A DNA stretch of 64,000 nucleotides from Oceanobacillus senegalensis (GTDB lineage: Bacteria > Bacillota > Bacilli > Bacillales > Amphibacillaceae): the NCBI RefSeq assembly GCF_900176885.1, contig NZ_LT839648.1:2127740-2191739 (forward strand). The letters run 5' to 3'. Both the position numbers and the translations under genes were made by a program. The notes beneath the pieces were generated by a model. The model did no database searches. It was not told the DNA's origin and saw nothing but the letters and a program-made list of their open reading frames with translations. Positions 51,909 through 61,372 of the stretch are shown in pieces. Positions within the stretch are counted from its first letter, which is position 1; each line of letters opens with the position of its first letter.

Positions 51909-52967
51909 ATGAGTTTAAAAGATTTATTTATCAGTAAAGAACTTTCAATAAGAGATGCACTAGAGAAACTTGATAAGACAGCTAAGAAAATATTATTAGT
52001 TATGAAGGATGAAAAATTACAAGGAATTATTACGGATGGAGATATTAGAAGGTGGATTTTAGATAACGGCGATTTAAACGAGAATGTTGAATTGGCTATG
52101 AATAAATCACCGATATTTATTTTTGAAAAAGATGTCATAAGGGCAAAAGAAATATTGAACGAAAAAATGATAGAAGCAATTCCTGTTCTGAATAAGAATC
52201 ATAATGTTGTAGATATCATTTATTGGAACGAAAAGTTTAATCGTAAATTAAATTATTACAAAAAACTCAATAATCCAGTAGTTATCATGGCTGGTGGAAA
52301 AGGAACGAGATTAGCACCTTATACTAAAATTCTGCCAAAGCCATTAATACCTATTGGAGATATACCTATTGTTGAAAGGATTATCAATAGATTTTATGAA
52401 TATGGTTGCAGTAATTATTATATGACCGTTAATTACAAAAAGAACATGATTAAAGCGTATTTTGATGAGAAGGAAAAACCATATCAAATAAATTATGTAG
52501 AAGAAGAAAAGCCATTGGGTACAGCGGGAAGCCTACATTTGCTTAAAGGCATTATAAAGGATACTTTCTTTGTAAGTAATTGTGATATTTTAATTGAGGG
52601 TAATTACTCTGGAATGTTGAAATATCATAAAGAAAACAATAATAAAATAACGTTAATAAGTTCACTTAAACACTATACGATTCCTTATGGGGTTATTGAA
52701 ATAGATAAAAACAGCGTCGTTAAAGGAATGATGGAAAAACCAGAGTATGATTATTTAGTAAATACAGGAATGTACATCTTAGAACCTGATTGTTTAAATG
52801 ATATACCGGACAATACGTTTTACCATATTACGGAGTTAATAAGTCACTATATTGATAAAGGTGAAAAAGTGGGGGTATATCCGATCCAAGAAAATTCCTG
52901 GTTAGATATGGGGCAATTTAAAGAAATGGAAATCATGATAGAAAAATTAGGTATTAGAAATGAATAA
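51909..52967 (+). CDS. ptmE: CBS-domain sugar nucleotidyltransferase, PtmE-like
   Basis: This 352-residue protein has two N-terminal CBS domains (about 1-115) and a C-terminal nucleotidyltransferase domain (about 120-350), which opens MAGGKGTRLAPYTKILPKPL and has SNCDILIE. In Campylobacter jejuni the homolog PtmE makes GDP-glucosamine for legionaminic acid, so a GDP-linked route is likely here. AGGAG stands 5 bases before the ATG. Sits between legC and legI. Confidence 0.85.
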   Translation: MSLKDLFISKELSIRDALEKLDKTAKKILLVMKDEKLQGIITDGDIRRWILDNGDLNENVELAMNKSPIFIFEKDVIRAKEILNEKMIEAIPVLNKNHNVVDIIYWNEKFNRKLNYYKKLNNPVVIMAGGKGTRLAPYTKILPKPLIPIGDIPIVERIINRFYEYGCSNYYMTVNYKKNMIKAYFDEKEKPYQINYVEEEKPLGTAGSLHLLKGIIKDTFFVSNCDILIEGNYSGMLKYHKENNNKITLISSLKHYTIPYGVIEIDKNSVVKGMMEKPEYDYLVNTGMYILEPDCLNDIPDNTFYHITELISHYIDKGEKVGVYPIQENSWLDMGQFKEMEIMIEKLGIRNE

Positions 52968-53079
52968 TACTATTTTAATAGATATTGACGTGGTGGCCAC
53001 TGTAACAATGTCATTGGTTCCCTCAAAGATTTAAAGTATTGGCAGTAAACTTATAAAGCCCTACAAGGTGGTGTAAGTA

Positions 53080-54078
53080 TTGAATAGAACATTTATAATT
53101 GCAGAAGCAGGAGTAAACCATAATGGCAGCTTGAAATTGGCTAAGAAACTAGTTGACGAGGCCAGTAAGGCTGGAGCGGATGCTGTGAAATTTCAAACTT
53201 TTAAAACAAACCAGGTACTAACAAAATACGCAGAAAAAGCCGACTATCAAAAAGAAAATACGGATAAGGTAGAAAATCAGTATCAAATGGTAAAAAAATT
53301 GGAGCTTAATAATAAAGAACACCAAGAGTTGATAGAATACTGCAAAACAAAAAATATCCTGTTCCTTTCCTCCCCTTTCGATTTGGATAGCATCGATTTA
53401 CTTTCAAAACTGGGGTTAAAGATTTTTAAAATCCCTTCCGGAGAAATTAATAATGTTCCATACCTTCGAAAAATCGGTCAGTTAGGAATGAAAGTTATTT
53501 TATCTACGGGAATGGCAACAATGGGGGAAATAGAATTTGCCTTAAAGATTTTAAGAGATGAAGGAACGACTGACATTACGGTTCTTCACTGTAATACAGA
53601 GTATCCGACGCCAATGGAAGATGTGAATCTTACTGCAATGAATACAATCAAAAATGGTTTTAAAGTTGAAGTCGGTTATTCAGATCACACATTAGGAATA
53701 GAGATTCCAGTGGCTGCAGTTTCATTAGGTGCCAAAATTATTGAAAAACACTTTACATTGGACAAAAATATGGATGGACCCGATCACCAATCAAGTTTAG
53801 AACCCTTTGAATTTAGGTCAATGGTAATGGCCGTAAGAAATATTGAGAAAGCGTTGGGAGATGGTGTTAAAAGGCCATCAAAATCGGAAGTAAAAAATAT
53901 AAAAATAGCAAGAAAAAGTATCGTTGCGAATACTAAAATTAATAAAGGTGAAAGATTTACAGAAGACAACTTAGACATTAAAAGGCCTGGTGATGGAATT
54001 TCGCCGGTTTTCTGGGATACATTAATCGGCAAAAAGGCCAAAAGAGATTTTTATAAAGACGAGTTGATTGAACTATGA
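53080..54078 (+). CDS. legI: N,N'-diacetyllegionaminate synthase
   Basis: This 332-residue NeuB-family synthase condenses 2,4-diacetamido-2,4,6-trideoxy-mannose with phosphoenolpyruvate. Features are IIAEAGVNHNGSLKLAKKLV, IIEKHFTLDKNMDGPDHQSS and a C-terminal SAF domain with IKRPGDGISP. TTG is the start, 8 bases after AAGGTGG. It overlaps legG by 4 bases. It is a paralog of pseI at 43872. Confidence 0.92.
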   Translation: MNRTFIIAEAGVNHNGSLKLAKKLVDEASKAGADAVKFQTFKTNQVLTKYAEKADYQKENTDKVENQYQMVKKLELNNKEHQELIEYCKTKNILFLSSPFDLDSIDLLSKLGLKIFKIPSGEINNVPYLRKIGQLGMKVILSTGMATMGEIEFALKILRDEGTTDITVLHCNTEYPTPMEDVNLTAMNTIKNGFKVEVGYSDHTLGIEIPVAAVSLGAKIIEKHFTLDKNMDGPDHQSSLEPFEFRSMVMAVRNIEKALGDGVKRPSKSEVKNIKIARKSIVANTKINKGERFTEDNLDIKRPGDGISPVFWDTLIGKKAKRDFYKDELIEL

Positions 54079-55232
54079 AAAGGATTTGCATTATTACTGG
54101 TACGAGGGCAGAATACGGTCTTTTAAAACCATTAATAAGGAAAGTGAAACACGATGAACAGTTGGAACTCAAGTTAATCGTTACAGGTATGCATTTGTCC
54201 CCAGAATTCGGTTTGACCCACAAGGAAATTGAAGCTGATGGATTTAAAATAGATGAAAAATTAGAAATTTTGATGAGCTCTGATACACCTATTGGTATTT
54301 CCAAATCAATGGGATTGGCAATGATTAGTTTCGCAGAATGTTTTGCACGAATAGAACCCGATATGATTATTGTATTAGGTGATCGATATGAAGTTTTTTC
54401 AGCAGTCAGTGCAGCTTCCGTTATGAGAATACCAATAGCACATTTATATGGCGGAGAAACAACGGAAGGAGCTATTGATGAGGCCTTCCGCCATTCGATA
54501 ACGAAAATGAGTTATTTGCATTTTACTAGTACAGAAGCATACAGCAAAAGAGTGATACAACTTGGTGAAGATCCTTTAAGGGTTTTTAATGTTGGAGCTA
54601 TTGGTGTTGAAAACATTAAAACATTAAAATTACTATCGAAACAAGAGGTAGAAGAAGCTATCGGATTAAAGTTGAATGGAAACATAGCATTGGTTACTTT
54701 TCATCCTGTTACTTTGGAAAGTAATACAACTGAAAGACAGTTTAGAAATCTTATCCGTGCATTGGATAATTTAGAAGATATGAAGATTATTTTTACGAAG
54801 TCGAATTCGGATACGGACGGAAGAATAATTAATCAGATGATTGATAAATATGTAAATGATAATAAAGAAAAAGCAGTAAAATTTACCTCGATGGGACAAT
54901 TACTGTATTTAAGCACAATGAAATATGCTGATGTGGTAATTGGCAACTCGTCCAGTGGCATTGTAGAAGCCCCTTTTTTTGAAGTGCCGACTGTAAATAT
55001 TGGTGATAGGCAAAAGGGAAGAATTCAGGCTGACTCTATCCTTGATTGCAGTCCAAATAAGGAAGATATAATGAATAGTGTAAGGAAAGCTTTACGCATT
55101 AAATTCAGCGGAAAAATTAAAAATATCAATAACCCATACGGTGATGGAAACGTTTCTGATAAAATCATCATTAAAATTAAGGAAGCATTGGAAAGTCAAA
55201 TAAATATTAAAAAGCGATTTTACGACACGTGA
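54075..55232 (+). CDS. legG: N,N'-diacetylbacillosamine 2-epimerase (hydrolysing)
   Basis: This 385-residue NeuC-like enzyme hydrolyses the nucleotide and inverts C2 to yield 2,4-diacetamido-2,4,6-trideoxy-mannose. It contains GTRAEYGLLKPLIRK, LGDRYEVFSAVSAAS and GNSSSGIVEAPFF, the nucleotide-binding segments of the 2-epimerase family. The start overlaps the legI stop (ATGA), so translation is coupled. With PtmE in the operon the donor is probably GDP-linked. Confidence 0.9.
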   Translation: MKRICIITGTRAEYGLLKPLIRKVKHDEQLELKLIVTGMHLSPEFGLTHKEIEADGFKIDEKLEILMSSDTPIGISKSMGLAMISFAECFARIEPDMIIVLGDRYEVFSAVSAASVMRIPIAHLYGGETTEGAIDEAFRHSITKMSYLHFTSTEAYSKRVIQLGEDPLRVFNVGAIGVENIKTLKLLSKQEVEEAIGLKLNGNIALVTFHPVTLESNTTERQFRNLIRALDNLEDMKIIFTKSNSDTDGRIINQMIDKYVNDNKEKAVKFTSMGQLLYLSTMKYADVVIGNSSSGIVEAPFFEVPTVNIGDRQKGRIQADSILDCSPNKEDIMNSVRKALRIKFSGKIKNINNPYGDGNVSDKIIIKIKEALESQINIKKRFYDT

Positions 55233-55257
55233 ATGTAAAGGCAGGTGGGTTGGGATT

Positions 55258-55953
55258 ATGTTAAATAAGAAAAAGTTTTTAGCAATTATACCGGCACGCA
55301 GCGGTTCAAAGGGACTGAAAGATAAAAATATTAAAAACTTGAACGGGAAACCGATGATAGCTTATACAATTGAAGCGGCTACTCAAAGCAGGATATTTGA
55401 TGACATAGTAGTATCAACGGATTCTGAAAAATATGCACAAATATCTATAGAACATGGTGCAACAGTCCCCTTTTTAAGACCCACGGAACTGGCATCTGAC
55501 AGTTCAAACAGTATTGATACAATCATTCACACCATTAATGAATTAAAAAAGAGGAACCTGAGCTATGATTACTTTGTTTTATTACAACCTACATCTCCAC
55601 TAAGAGATGCTAATGATATAAAAAAAGCCGTAAACTTATTAATTGAAAAAAAGGCTTTATCCGTAGTTAGTGTATGCAAAACGAAACATTCTCCCCTTAT
55701 CATGAATACGTTAAATGAATCATTGGATATGAGTCATTTCATATCCGACGAATTTAACAAAAGAAGACAAGAACTACCTGCGTATTATAGGGTTAATGGT
55801 GCAATATATCTAAGTGAGTTGGAACATTTTTTGCAGCATAAAAGTTTTTATAAAAAAGGGAGCTTTGCATATGTTATGGACCAAAAAAACTCTATAGATA
55901 TTGACTCAGCATTAGACTTTGAACTTGTGAAAATATTAATGAAATATAAATAG
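55258..55953 (+). CDS. legF: CMP-legionaminic acid synthase (acylneuraminate cytidylyltransferase)
   Basis: This 231-residue NeuA-type enzyme activates the sugar acid with CTP. AIIPARSGSKGLKDKNIKNL is the classical CTP loop, and LLQPTSPLRDANDI carries the family motif. It closes the legionaminic acid operon. No terminator is evident within 100 bases downstream. Confidence 0.9.
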   Translation: MLNKKKFLAIIPARSGSKGLKDKNIKNLNGKPMIAYTIEAATQSRIFDDIVVSTDSEKYAQISIEHGATVPFLRPTELASDSSNSIDTIIHTINELKKRNLSYDYFVLLQPTSPLRDANDIKKAVNLLIEKKALSVVSVCKTKHSPLIMNTLNESLDMSHFISDEFNKRRQELPAYYRVNGAIYLSELEHFLQHKSFYKKGSFAYVMDQKNSIDIDSALDFELVKILMKYK

Positions 55954-56743
55954 ACTTCATTTTTTCATTTACCCTCCACTTCATAGAGATAGGTTCGTGA
56001 TTCACATCATAATGAATAAACAAGATATACCCGCTGTTTACCACCTGTTTTACAAGCCACATGATAACCGAAAAAACATATTAACTGTCACTCCATCCAT
56101 TCTCAAAATTCATTATTTGCCAAACATTTTAATACTTGTAGTTTACATGATTGGTGTTTCTACTTTTAGATGCTAGTGCTGACAAGTAATTTGACATTCT
56201 ACCACCTATAATGTCAAGGGTGTATAATATTTATAAGATATGGTCATGATAATAAATTCTCATTTAATAGTTAAAAATTTCCGCTGCTTCATATTCTGAA
56301 GCAGCTCCTCTTCATATGCTAAGGATTTATTCCCTTTTCACTACGGGTAATGAGTGATCCTTCATTTCAGACCAAACTTTTCATCCTTTCTAACTTCTTC
56401 TTTTAAAAATGAGGAAATATGGACAAACGTATTAGGGCAATTTTGATTAAGGTTACATCACTGAAAACTGTCTCATCCGTGATAAAGCTTTCTACAGTAG
56501 CCTAAAGGGATATTTATTTTATCTATTACTGTATAAATTGTTATAAGCAGAGGTATTCCACTATTTGAAGACATTTAATCTCGAAGGTGGGTTGAAGTCT
56601 TTAACTGGTTATTCCTTTCTGAATATATATATTACTATTTAAATGTTATTAAATTTAACGATAGTAAATAGTTCAGTTATTTAGACAATATTGCGATAGT
56701 ATCGCCTTGGTTTTTTAAAAGTACAGAAGGGTAGGAGAATATC
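55954..56743. other. Non-coding stretch after the Leg operon
   Basis: These 790 bp contain no supported gene in either direction. Visible features are a strong hairpin GCTGCTTCA/TGAAGCAGC at 56283-56305 and a small palindrome GCGATA-G-TATCGC at about 56692-56704 near the next gene's promoter. Stop codons in all frames suggest plain spacer or a fully decayed insertion. Confidence 0.5.
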
Positions 56744-58342
56744 ATGAATACTTTTGATAAAAATTATTGGTCCTTATACCTTAATTTTCTTAAAGATTTT
56801 AAGGAACTGACGTATAGAGGTTTTTCTATTCCGTATTTTTCCATTTTCCCAAAATTAGTTAATACCAGTAAAAAACAATGGAATAATTTATTATTTGATA
56901 AAAAATTGGCACAGCAATTAAATAATCAAGTAAATGATTTGCAAGAAATCCAAAAGGAATTTAGTAAGTTTGTTCAGAGGCACACGAAAAAATCATTAGT
57001 CAAAAATAAACAAGGAAAGGTGGTTTTGCATGTAGACGGACATCTCCGATTTCCCAAGGAAACTTTCAAAAATTATTTTGACCCGACTAGGACATTATTA
57101 ATAAGCGCAGTTAAAGGCAATCCCTCAAATAAGAGATTAACGAGCAAAAAAAAAGCAATAGTTAAATCCCTAACGAATACAATTACCGTAAGGGGAAATT
57201 CCCACAAAAATAGGAACATTACACCAAATACTAGAATTAAACATGTACCAAGTGTTATTGAAATGATAGGGATTGATCATTTACCTGTCGATTATCTCCC
57301 CAATTATTCAGTTGACACGAAAAAAGCGGCACAACAGCTTCAAAATAAAGCAAAGTCAATCTTAAAATCTTATAATAAACACCCCCTTTACGGAGAGGAA
57401 TACTTTCAACGTGCGTTATTATCTCATATCCCCCAAATAATAAACTGGATTGAAGAGGCTAAAAATTTTCTCGATAAAGTATCCGTTTCCTGTTTGGTTA
57501 TATCGTCTCCACATTCCCTTAATCGTGTACTGGCTTTGGCTGCTGCAGAAAAGGGGATTCCTACCATATCTATGCAGCATGGACTTATTGGAAAAACATA
57601 TATACCGAAAATTGCAACCATTGATGCTGTATATGGGAATTTTGAAAAAGATTGGTATATAAAAATGGGGGTACCTGAGGAATCCCTCGAAGTAATCGGT
57701 CATCCAAAATTTGATCAGCTCATTACGAGAACCCCGATGTCACGATCAAAATTCTACAAACGATTGGGATTAGACGCAAGTAAGAAAACATTACTAGTTA
57801 CTGTAAGAGAACAATATGACATGGAGGAATGGAAACTTTTAATAAAAACCATTTCAGACAAATACAGTTTAAATATCTTAATTAGAGACTATCCAGGGAG
57901 AGAAACCAATACATTGTCAAAGGAATTTCCATTTGTCATTGATACAAAAAATTATAACCTTCACCTTTACGACATACTTCCTAATGTTAATGCGGTTGTT
58001 TCATATCCATCCACAGTGTGCCTTGAGGCTATGCTAGCAAATAAACCTGCATTTATTCTAAACAAAGAATTTTTAAATGAAGTAGATTATCGAAACGGTA
58101 GTTTACCTGTCAATTTATCTTGTATTAGGTCCCCCCACTTTATAGGTTATTTTAATGTTCTAGATAAAATGGTTCAAGACGACCCCCGAAAATTAGGACA
58201 ATTAATAATTGATTATTTTAAAGATCCCAGATGGGAAAATTACGCAAAAAAGAAAAGAGAAAAATTTCTTCCTTATGCATACCCTGTTAATAAACGATCT
58301 GGGAAACGATTAATAGATTTAATTAATAAGCTGACAATCTAG
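56744..58342 (+). CDS. Putative GT-B-fold surface-sugar glycosyltransferase, paralog 1
   Basis: This 532-residue protein has no signal peptide or membrane segment. Its C-terminal half resembles GT-B-type capsule and wall polymer transferases: TISMQHGLIGKTYIP, a GHPKFDQL motif, LLVTVREQYDMEEWKLLI and SYPSTVCLEAMLANKPAFIL. I do not recognise a named family. Compared with paralog 2 at 62066 it carries an extra basic segment of about 45 residues (about 125-170). Proximity to the Pse and Leg operons suggests transfer of a nonulosonic acid, a positional inference. TAGGAG precedes the ATG. Confidence 0.75.
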   Translation: MNTFDKNYWSLYLNFLKDFKELTYRGFSIPYFSIFPKLVNTSKKQWNNLLFDKKLAQQLNNQVNDLQEIQKEFSKFVQRHTKKSLVKNKQGKVVLHVDGHLRFPKETFKNYFDPTRTLLISAVKGNPSNKRLTSKKKAIVKSLTNTITVRGNSHKNRNITPNTRIKHVPSVIEMIGIDHLPVDYLPNYSVDTKKAAQQLQNKAKSILKSYNKHPLYGEEYFQRALLSHIPQIINWIEEAKNFLDKVSVSCLVISSPHSLNRVLALAAAEKGIPTISMQHGLIGKTYIPKIATIDAVYGNFEKDWYIKMGVPEESLEVIGHPKFDQLITRTPMSRSKFYKRLGLDASKKTLLVTVREQYDMEEWKLLIKTISDKYSLNILIRDYPGRETNTLSKEFPFVIDTKNYNLHLYDILPNVNAVVSYPSTVCLEAMLANKPAFILNKEFLNEVDYRNGSLPVNLSCIRSPHFIGYFNVLDKMVQDDPRKLGQLIIDYFKDPRWENYAKKKREKFLPYAYPVNKRSGKRLIDLINKLTI

Positions 58343-58555
58343 TATTTTAAAATATAGTATCAATTAATCTTCATTACTATAATTTATTGGTCATGAACAG
58401 TTTAATAAATTAAATAAAGGCAGAAAAATAGTTAGGTGGTATTACTATTGATGGAAAGGAACATTTGGAATTCGTCGAATAATGATTCTAAAACAAATTG
58501 GTTATTAAATTTTTAATATAGATTCTAAAATAAAAAATTTAAAAGGAGAATTCAC

Positions 58556-60520
58556 ATGGATGTTAGTAGATTTTCACAGGTTGTTTCAACTAGTAAAATC
58601 ATACACCCAAAAAAAGAAAAAGTACGTTCTACCTCTATTGGAAGCACAGAGGCTTTTCAAGAACTCCTTCGTCACTCTCAAGAAAATCCTGCAGAATTTT
58701 GGGATAGTGTAGCTCGTGAGCTTGTATGGTATAAACCATGGAATGAAACCATTAGTGGAAAACTCCCTGATTTTCGTTTTTTTGTAGACGGTATTAGTAA
58801 CCCATGCATTAATTTAATCGACCGGCACATAGATAATGGAGCTGGTAATCGAACAGCTCTCATTTGGGAGGGTGAAAATGGCGATACGAAATTTTACACG
58901 TATAATATGCTGCTTTCTGAAGTAAATCGATTTGCAAATGTTCTTCGATCATTTGGTGTAAAAAAAGGTGATTGTGTTGCTATTTTTCTACCAAATCTGG
59001 CCGAAGCAATTATTGCCGTATTAGCTTGTTTTCGGATAGGTGCTATTTATAACACTATTTTCTCAGGTTACTCCGAAAAATCATTAGCAGATCGACTTAT
59101 TAGTTTCAAGCCCAAGGTAGTAGTAACCGCAGATGCAACAAAACGGCGAGCTAAAATCAATCGTTTAAAAGATAAAGTTGATAATGTTATACCTACAATT
59201 CCATCCGTTGAAGCAGTTATTATTGTAAACCGTTTAGATTCAGAAGTTCAAATGAAAGAAGGACGTGATTACTGGTGGCAGGAACTGACAAAAAATGCTA
59301 GTATCGTTTGTGAACCCGAAAGATTAGAAGCCAATGAGAGTGGTATTGTCTTTTATACAAGTGGCACGACTGGAAAACCTAAAGGTGTTCTGCATTCCGG
59401 GATGGCTTTTGTAACTCAAAATTACACATATGCCAAATATCATATGGATCACCATAATGATGACGTTTTCTGGTGTACCGCTGATATCGGCTGGTTAACT
59501 ATGCATATTTGGGGGATAACCGGTGCGTTGGCTAATGGTGTAACAACAATTGTCTATGAAGGGGCAATTGATTATCCTACAAAAGATCGTTTTTATCAAA
59601 TTATTGAAACGTATCGGGTAAATAAATTATTTACTGCTCCAACTGCTTTAAGAATGTTAAAAAGTATGGGCGAAAAACCCTTGGAGAAATTTGACTTATC
59701 TTGTCTTGATGTCATTTCACTTGTCGGAGAACCCTTTGATACGGAAACATGGCATTGGGTATATGAAGTGTTAGGAAAGAAAAAGGTATACATCAATAAC
59801 ACTTGGGGCCAAACTGAAACAGCTGGATCACCGATTGCTGGAGCAGCTTGGTTGACTCCAATGAAACCGGGATCTTCAGGTATTCCATTTTTAGGTGCTG
59901 TTTTTGATGTTGTTGATGAAGAAGGCAATCCGGTTAAACCCTCTCAATTAGGAAACTTAATCATAAGAAAACCATTTCCTATGTTGTGCCGCACACTATG
60001 GAAAGAGCCAGAGCGATATTACAAATCCTATTTTAGCCAAGTCGATGGTAGTTATTATACTAGCGATCTTGCATTGATAGATGATGATGGTTATATATGG
60101 GTAGTTGGTCGTTCTGATGATGTATTTAATGTAGCAGGACATCGATTAAGTACGATGGAAATGGAAAGTGCTGTACTTGAGTGTGAGGGCGTTTCTGAAT
60201 GTGCTATTATCGGGATTCCTGATGAAATAAAAGGAGAAATTCCTTTAGTATTTGTCCGTCTAAGTGATGGTTTTAATGGTACTGCAAAATTAGAAAAACG
60301 AATAAATGATAATATCATAAAACAAATTGGCAAGATTGCCAGACCAAAGACAATTATTTTTACCAATGTGTTACCGAAAACAGTTAGTGGAAAAATTATG
60401 CGCCGTTTATTAAAAGAAATCGTAGTATCTGGAACGGTATCCAGTGATATTACAGGTTTAGAAGATCCGACAACGGTTGTACATTTACAAAAAGTGATTG
60501 CTGAAAGCAAATTTTACTGA
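58556..60520 (+). CDS. Acetyl/acyl-CoA synthetase-like ligase
   Basis: This 654-residue AMP-forming ligase is of the acetyl-CoA synthetase type in length and sequence. YTSGTTGKPKGVLH is the P-loop, WGQTETAGS the adenylate motif and VSGKIMRRLL holds K613, the site acetylated in Acs. The pocket-closing tryptophan of Acs (W414 in Salmonella, WWQTET) is glycine 418 here, so the acyl pocket should be wider; propionate or longer acids are likelier than acetate. AAAAGGAG precedes the ATG. It lies among surface-sugar genes without obvious link. Confidence 0.85.
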   Translation: MDVSRFSQVVSTSKIIHPKKEKVRSTSIGSTEAFQELLRHSQENPAEFWDSVARELVWYKPWNETISGKLPDFRFFVDGISNPCINLIDRHIDNGAGNRTALIWEGENGDTKFYTYNMLLSEVNRFANVLRSFGVKKGDCVAIFLPNLAEAIIAVLACFRIGAIYNTIFSGYSEKSLADRLISFKPKVVVTADATKRRAKINRLKDKVDNVIPTIPSVEAVIIVNRLDSEVQMKEGRDYWWQELTKNASIVCEPERLEANESGIVFYTSGTTGKPKGVLHSGMAFVTQNYTYAKYHMDHHNDDVFWCTADIGWLTMHIWGITGALANGVTTIVYEGAIDYPTKDRFYQIIETYRVNKLFTAPTALRMLKSMGEKPLEKFDLSCLDVISLVGEPFDTETWHWVYEVLGKKKVYINNTWGQTETAGSPIAGAAWLTPMKPGSSGIPFLGAVFDVVDEEGNPVKPSQLGNLIIRKPFPMLCRTLWKEPERYYKSYFSQVDGSYYTSDLALIDDDGYIWVVGRSDDVFNVAGHRLSTMEMESAVLECEGVSECAIIGIPDEIKGEIPLVFVRLSDGFNGTAKLEKRINDNIIKQIGKIARPKTIIFTNVLPKTVSGKIMRRLLKEIVVSGTVSSDITGLEDPTTVVHLQKVIAESKFY

Positions 60521-60671
60521 ATAATGGTTGAATGGGACTAGTCATTTACGATAAAAAATTTCAGCTATTTTGTCTTTGGAAAAGCTAGATCAGCACTCCG
60601 AAAAACAAATAAGACCTATTGCATTGGTAAACCTACCCTCAATCAAAGTTATCTCTGTCACTAAAAAATTC

Positions 60672-60715
60672 AAAAGGATACAATTCCCATACTAATCTAG
60701 GAATCGTATCCTTTT
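60672..60715. terminator. Bidirectional terminator
   Basis: AAAGGATAC-ATTCC and GGAAT-GTATCCTTT form a long stem (60672-60715) with U-tracts on both sides. It separates the acyl-CoA ligase from the converging acyltransferase gene. Confidence 0.85.
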
Positions 60716-60784
60716 TATAATGGACAATAATTTCGTTCCTCCCTGTTACCATTAGCTAAACGTAAACCAAAAAGAAGCAAGCTT

Positions 60785-61372
60785 TCAGTCCTTTGACTGT
60801 TCTATAGAAATTTCTTTTAAGAATGCTTCTTCTAATACTAATAAATCTCTTTTACGTTCTTTTGTTTTTCTTACAGGCACACCAACATAGACACCCCATG
60901 GATCTAAACTATCTGTTACCAAGCTGTGAGCTCCTATAGCACTTCCTTCCCCAATAGTGATATTAGGTAATACCGTTGAATTCGTTCCGATGATAACATG
61001 TTTATTTAAAATTACTTCTCCTGTTGTTACATTTAAATATTTATTAGGAACTGTAGGACCGGTTAAACTTCCTCCTAAATAATCATCAGTCGCAGTATAA
61101 ATAGCAGTTCTGGATGATACACCTGCAAAGTCTTTTATAGTTATACCGCCCTTCCCTCCTAAAAGACAAAAAGAGGCAATGTGAACATTCGAGCCTATAT
61201 TTACTCCTTTTTCACCACCGACCAAAATGCAAAAATCATCAATCCTTGAATCATTACCAATAGAAATAGTTTCTGGTTTGTAAATACTGCATTTTCTACT
61301 AACTTTAACGCCTTTTCCTACACTTTTAAGACCCATCTCTCTTAGTTCTTGCTCACTATAAATGGAATTCAT
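60785..61372 (-). CDS. Left-handed beta-helix (hexapeptide) acyltransferase
   Basis: This 195-residue protein is built of hexapeptide repeats (I-x-I-G-x type, e.g. ISIGNDSRIDDFCILVGG, VNIGSNVHIASFCLL, TIGEGSAIGAHSLV). It most resembles sugar-nucleotide N-acyltransferases of the VioB type, which act on 4-amino-4,6-dideoxy sugars. The histidine in NKHVIIG could be catalytic. GGAGGAG precedes the ATG at 61372. It could supply the 4-N-acetylation missing from the Leg operon, but O-acetylation of a surface glycan is an equally fair alternative. Confidence 0.8.
   Translation of the reverse strand: MNSIYSEQELREMGLKSVGKGVKVSRKCSIYKPETISIGNDSRIDDFCILVGGEKGVNIGSNVHIASFCLLGGKGGITIKDFAGVSSRTAIYTATDDYLGGSLTGPTVPNKYLNVTTGEVILNKHVIIGTNSTVLPNITIGEGSAIGAHSLVTDSLDPWGVYVGVPVRKTKERKRDLLVLEEAFLKEISIEQSKD

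Noticed and set aside
58451-58519. Short frame MERNIWNSSNNDSKTNW... as a leader peptide of the acyl-CoA ligase
   Set aside because: A weak AGGTGG stands upstream, but no attenuator hairpin or codon bias supports regulation.
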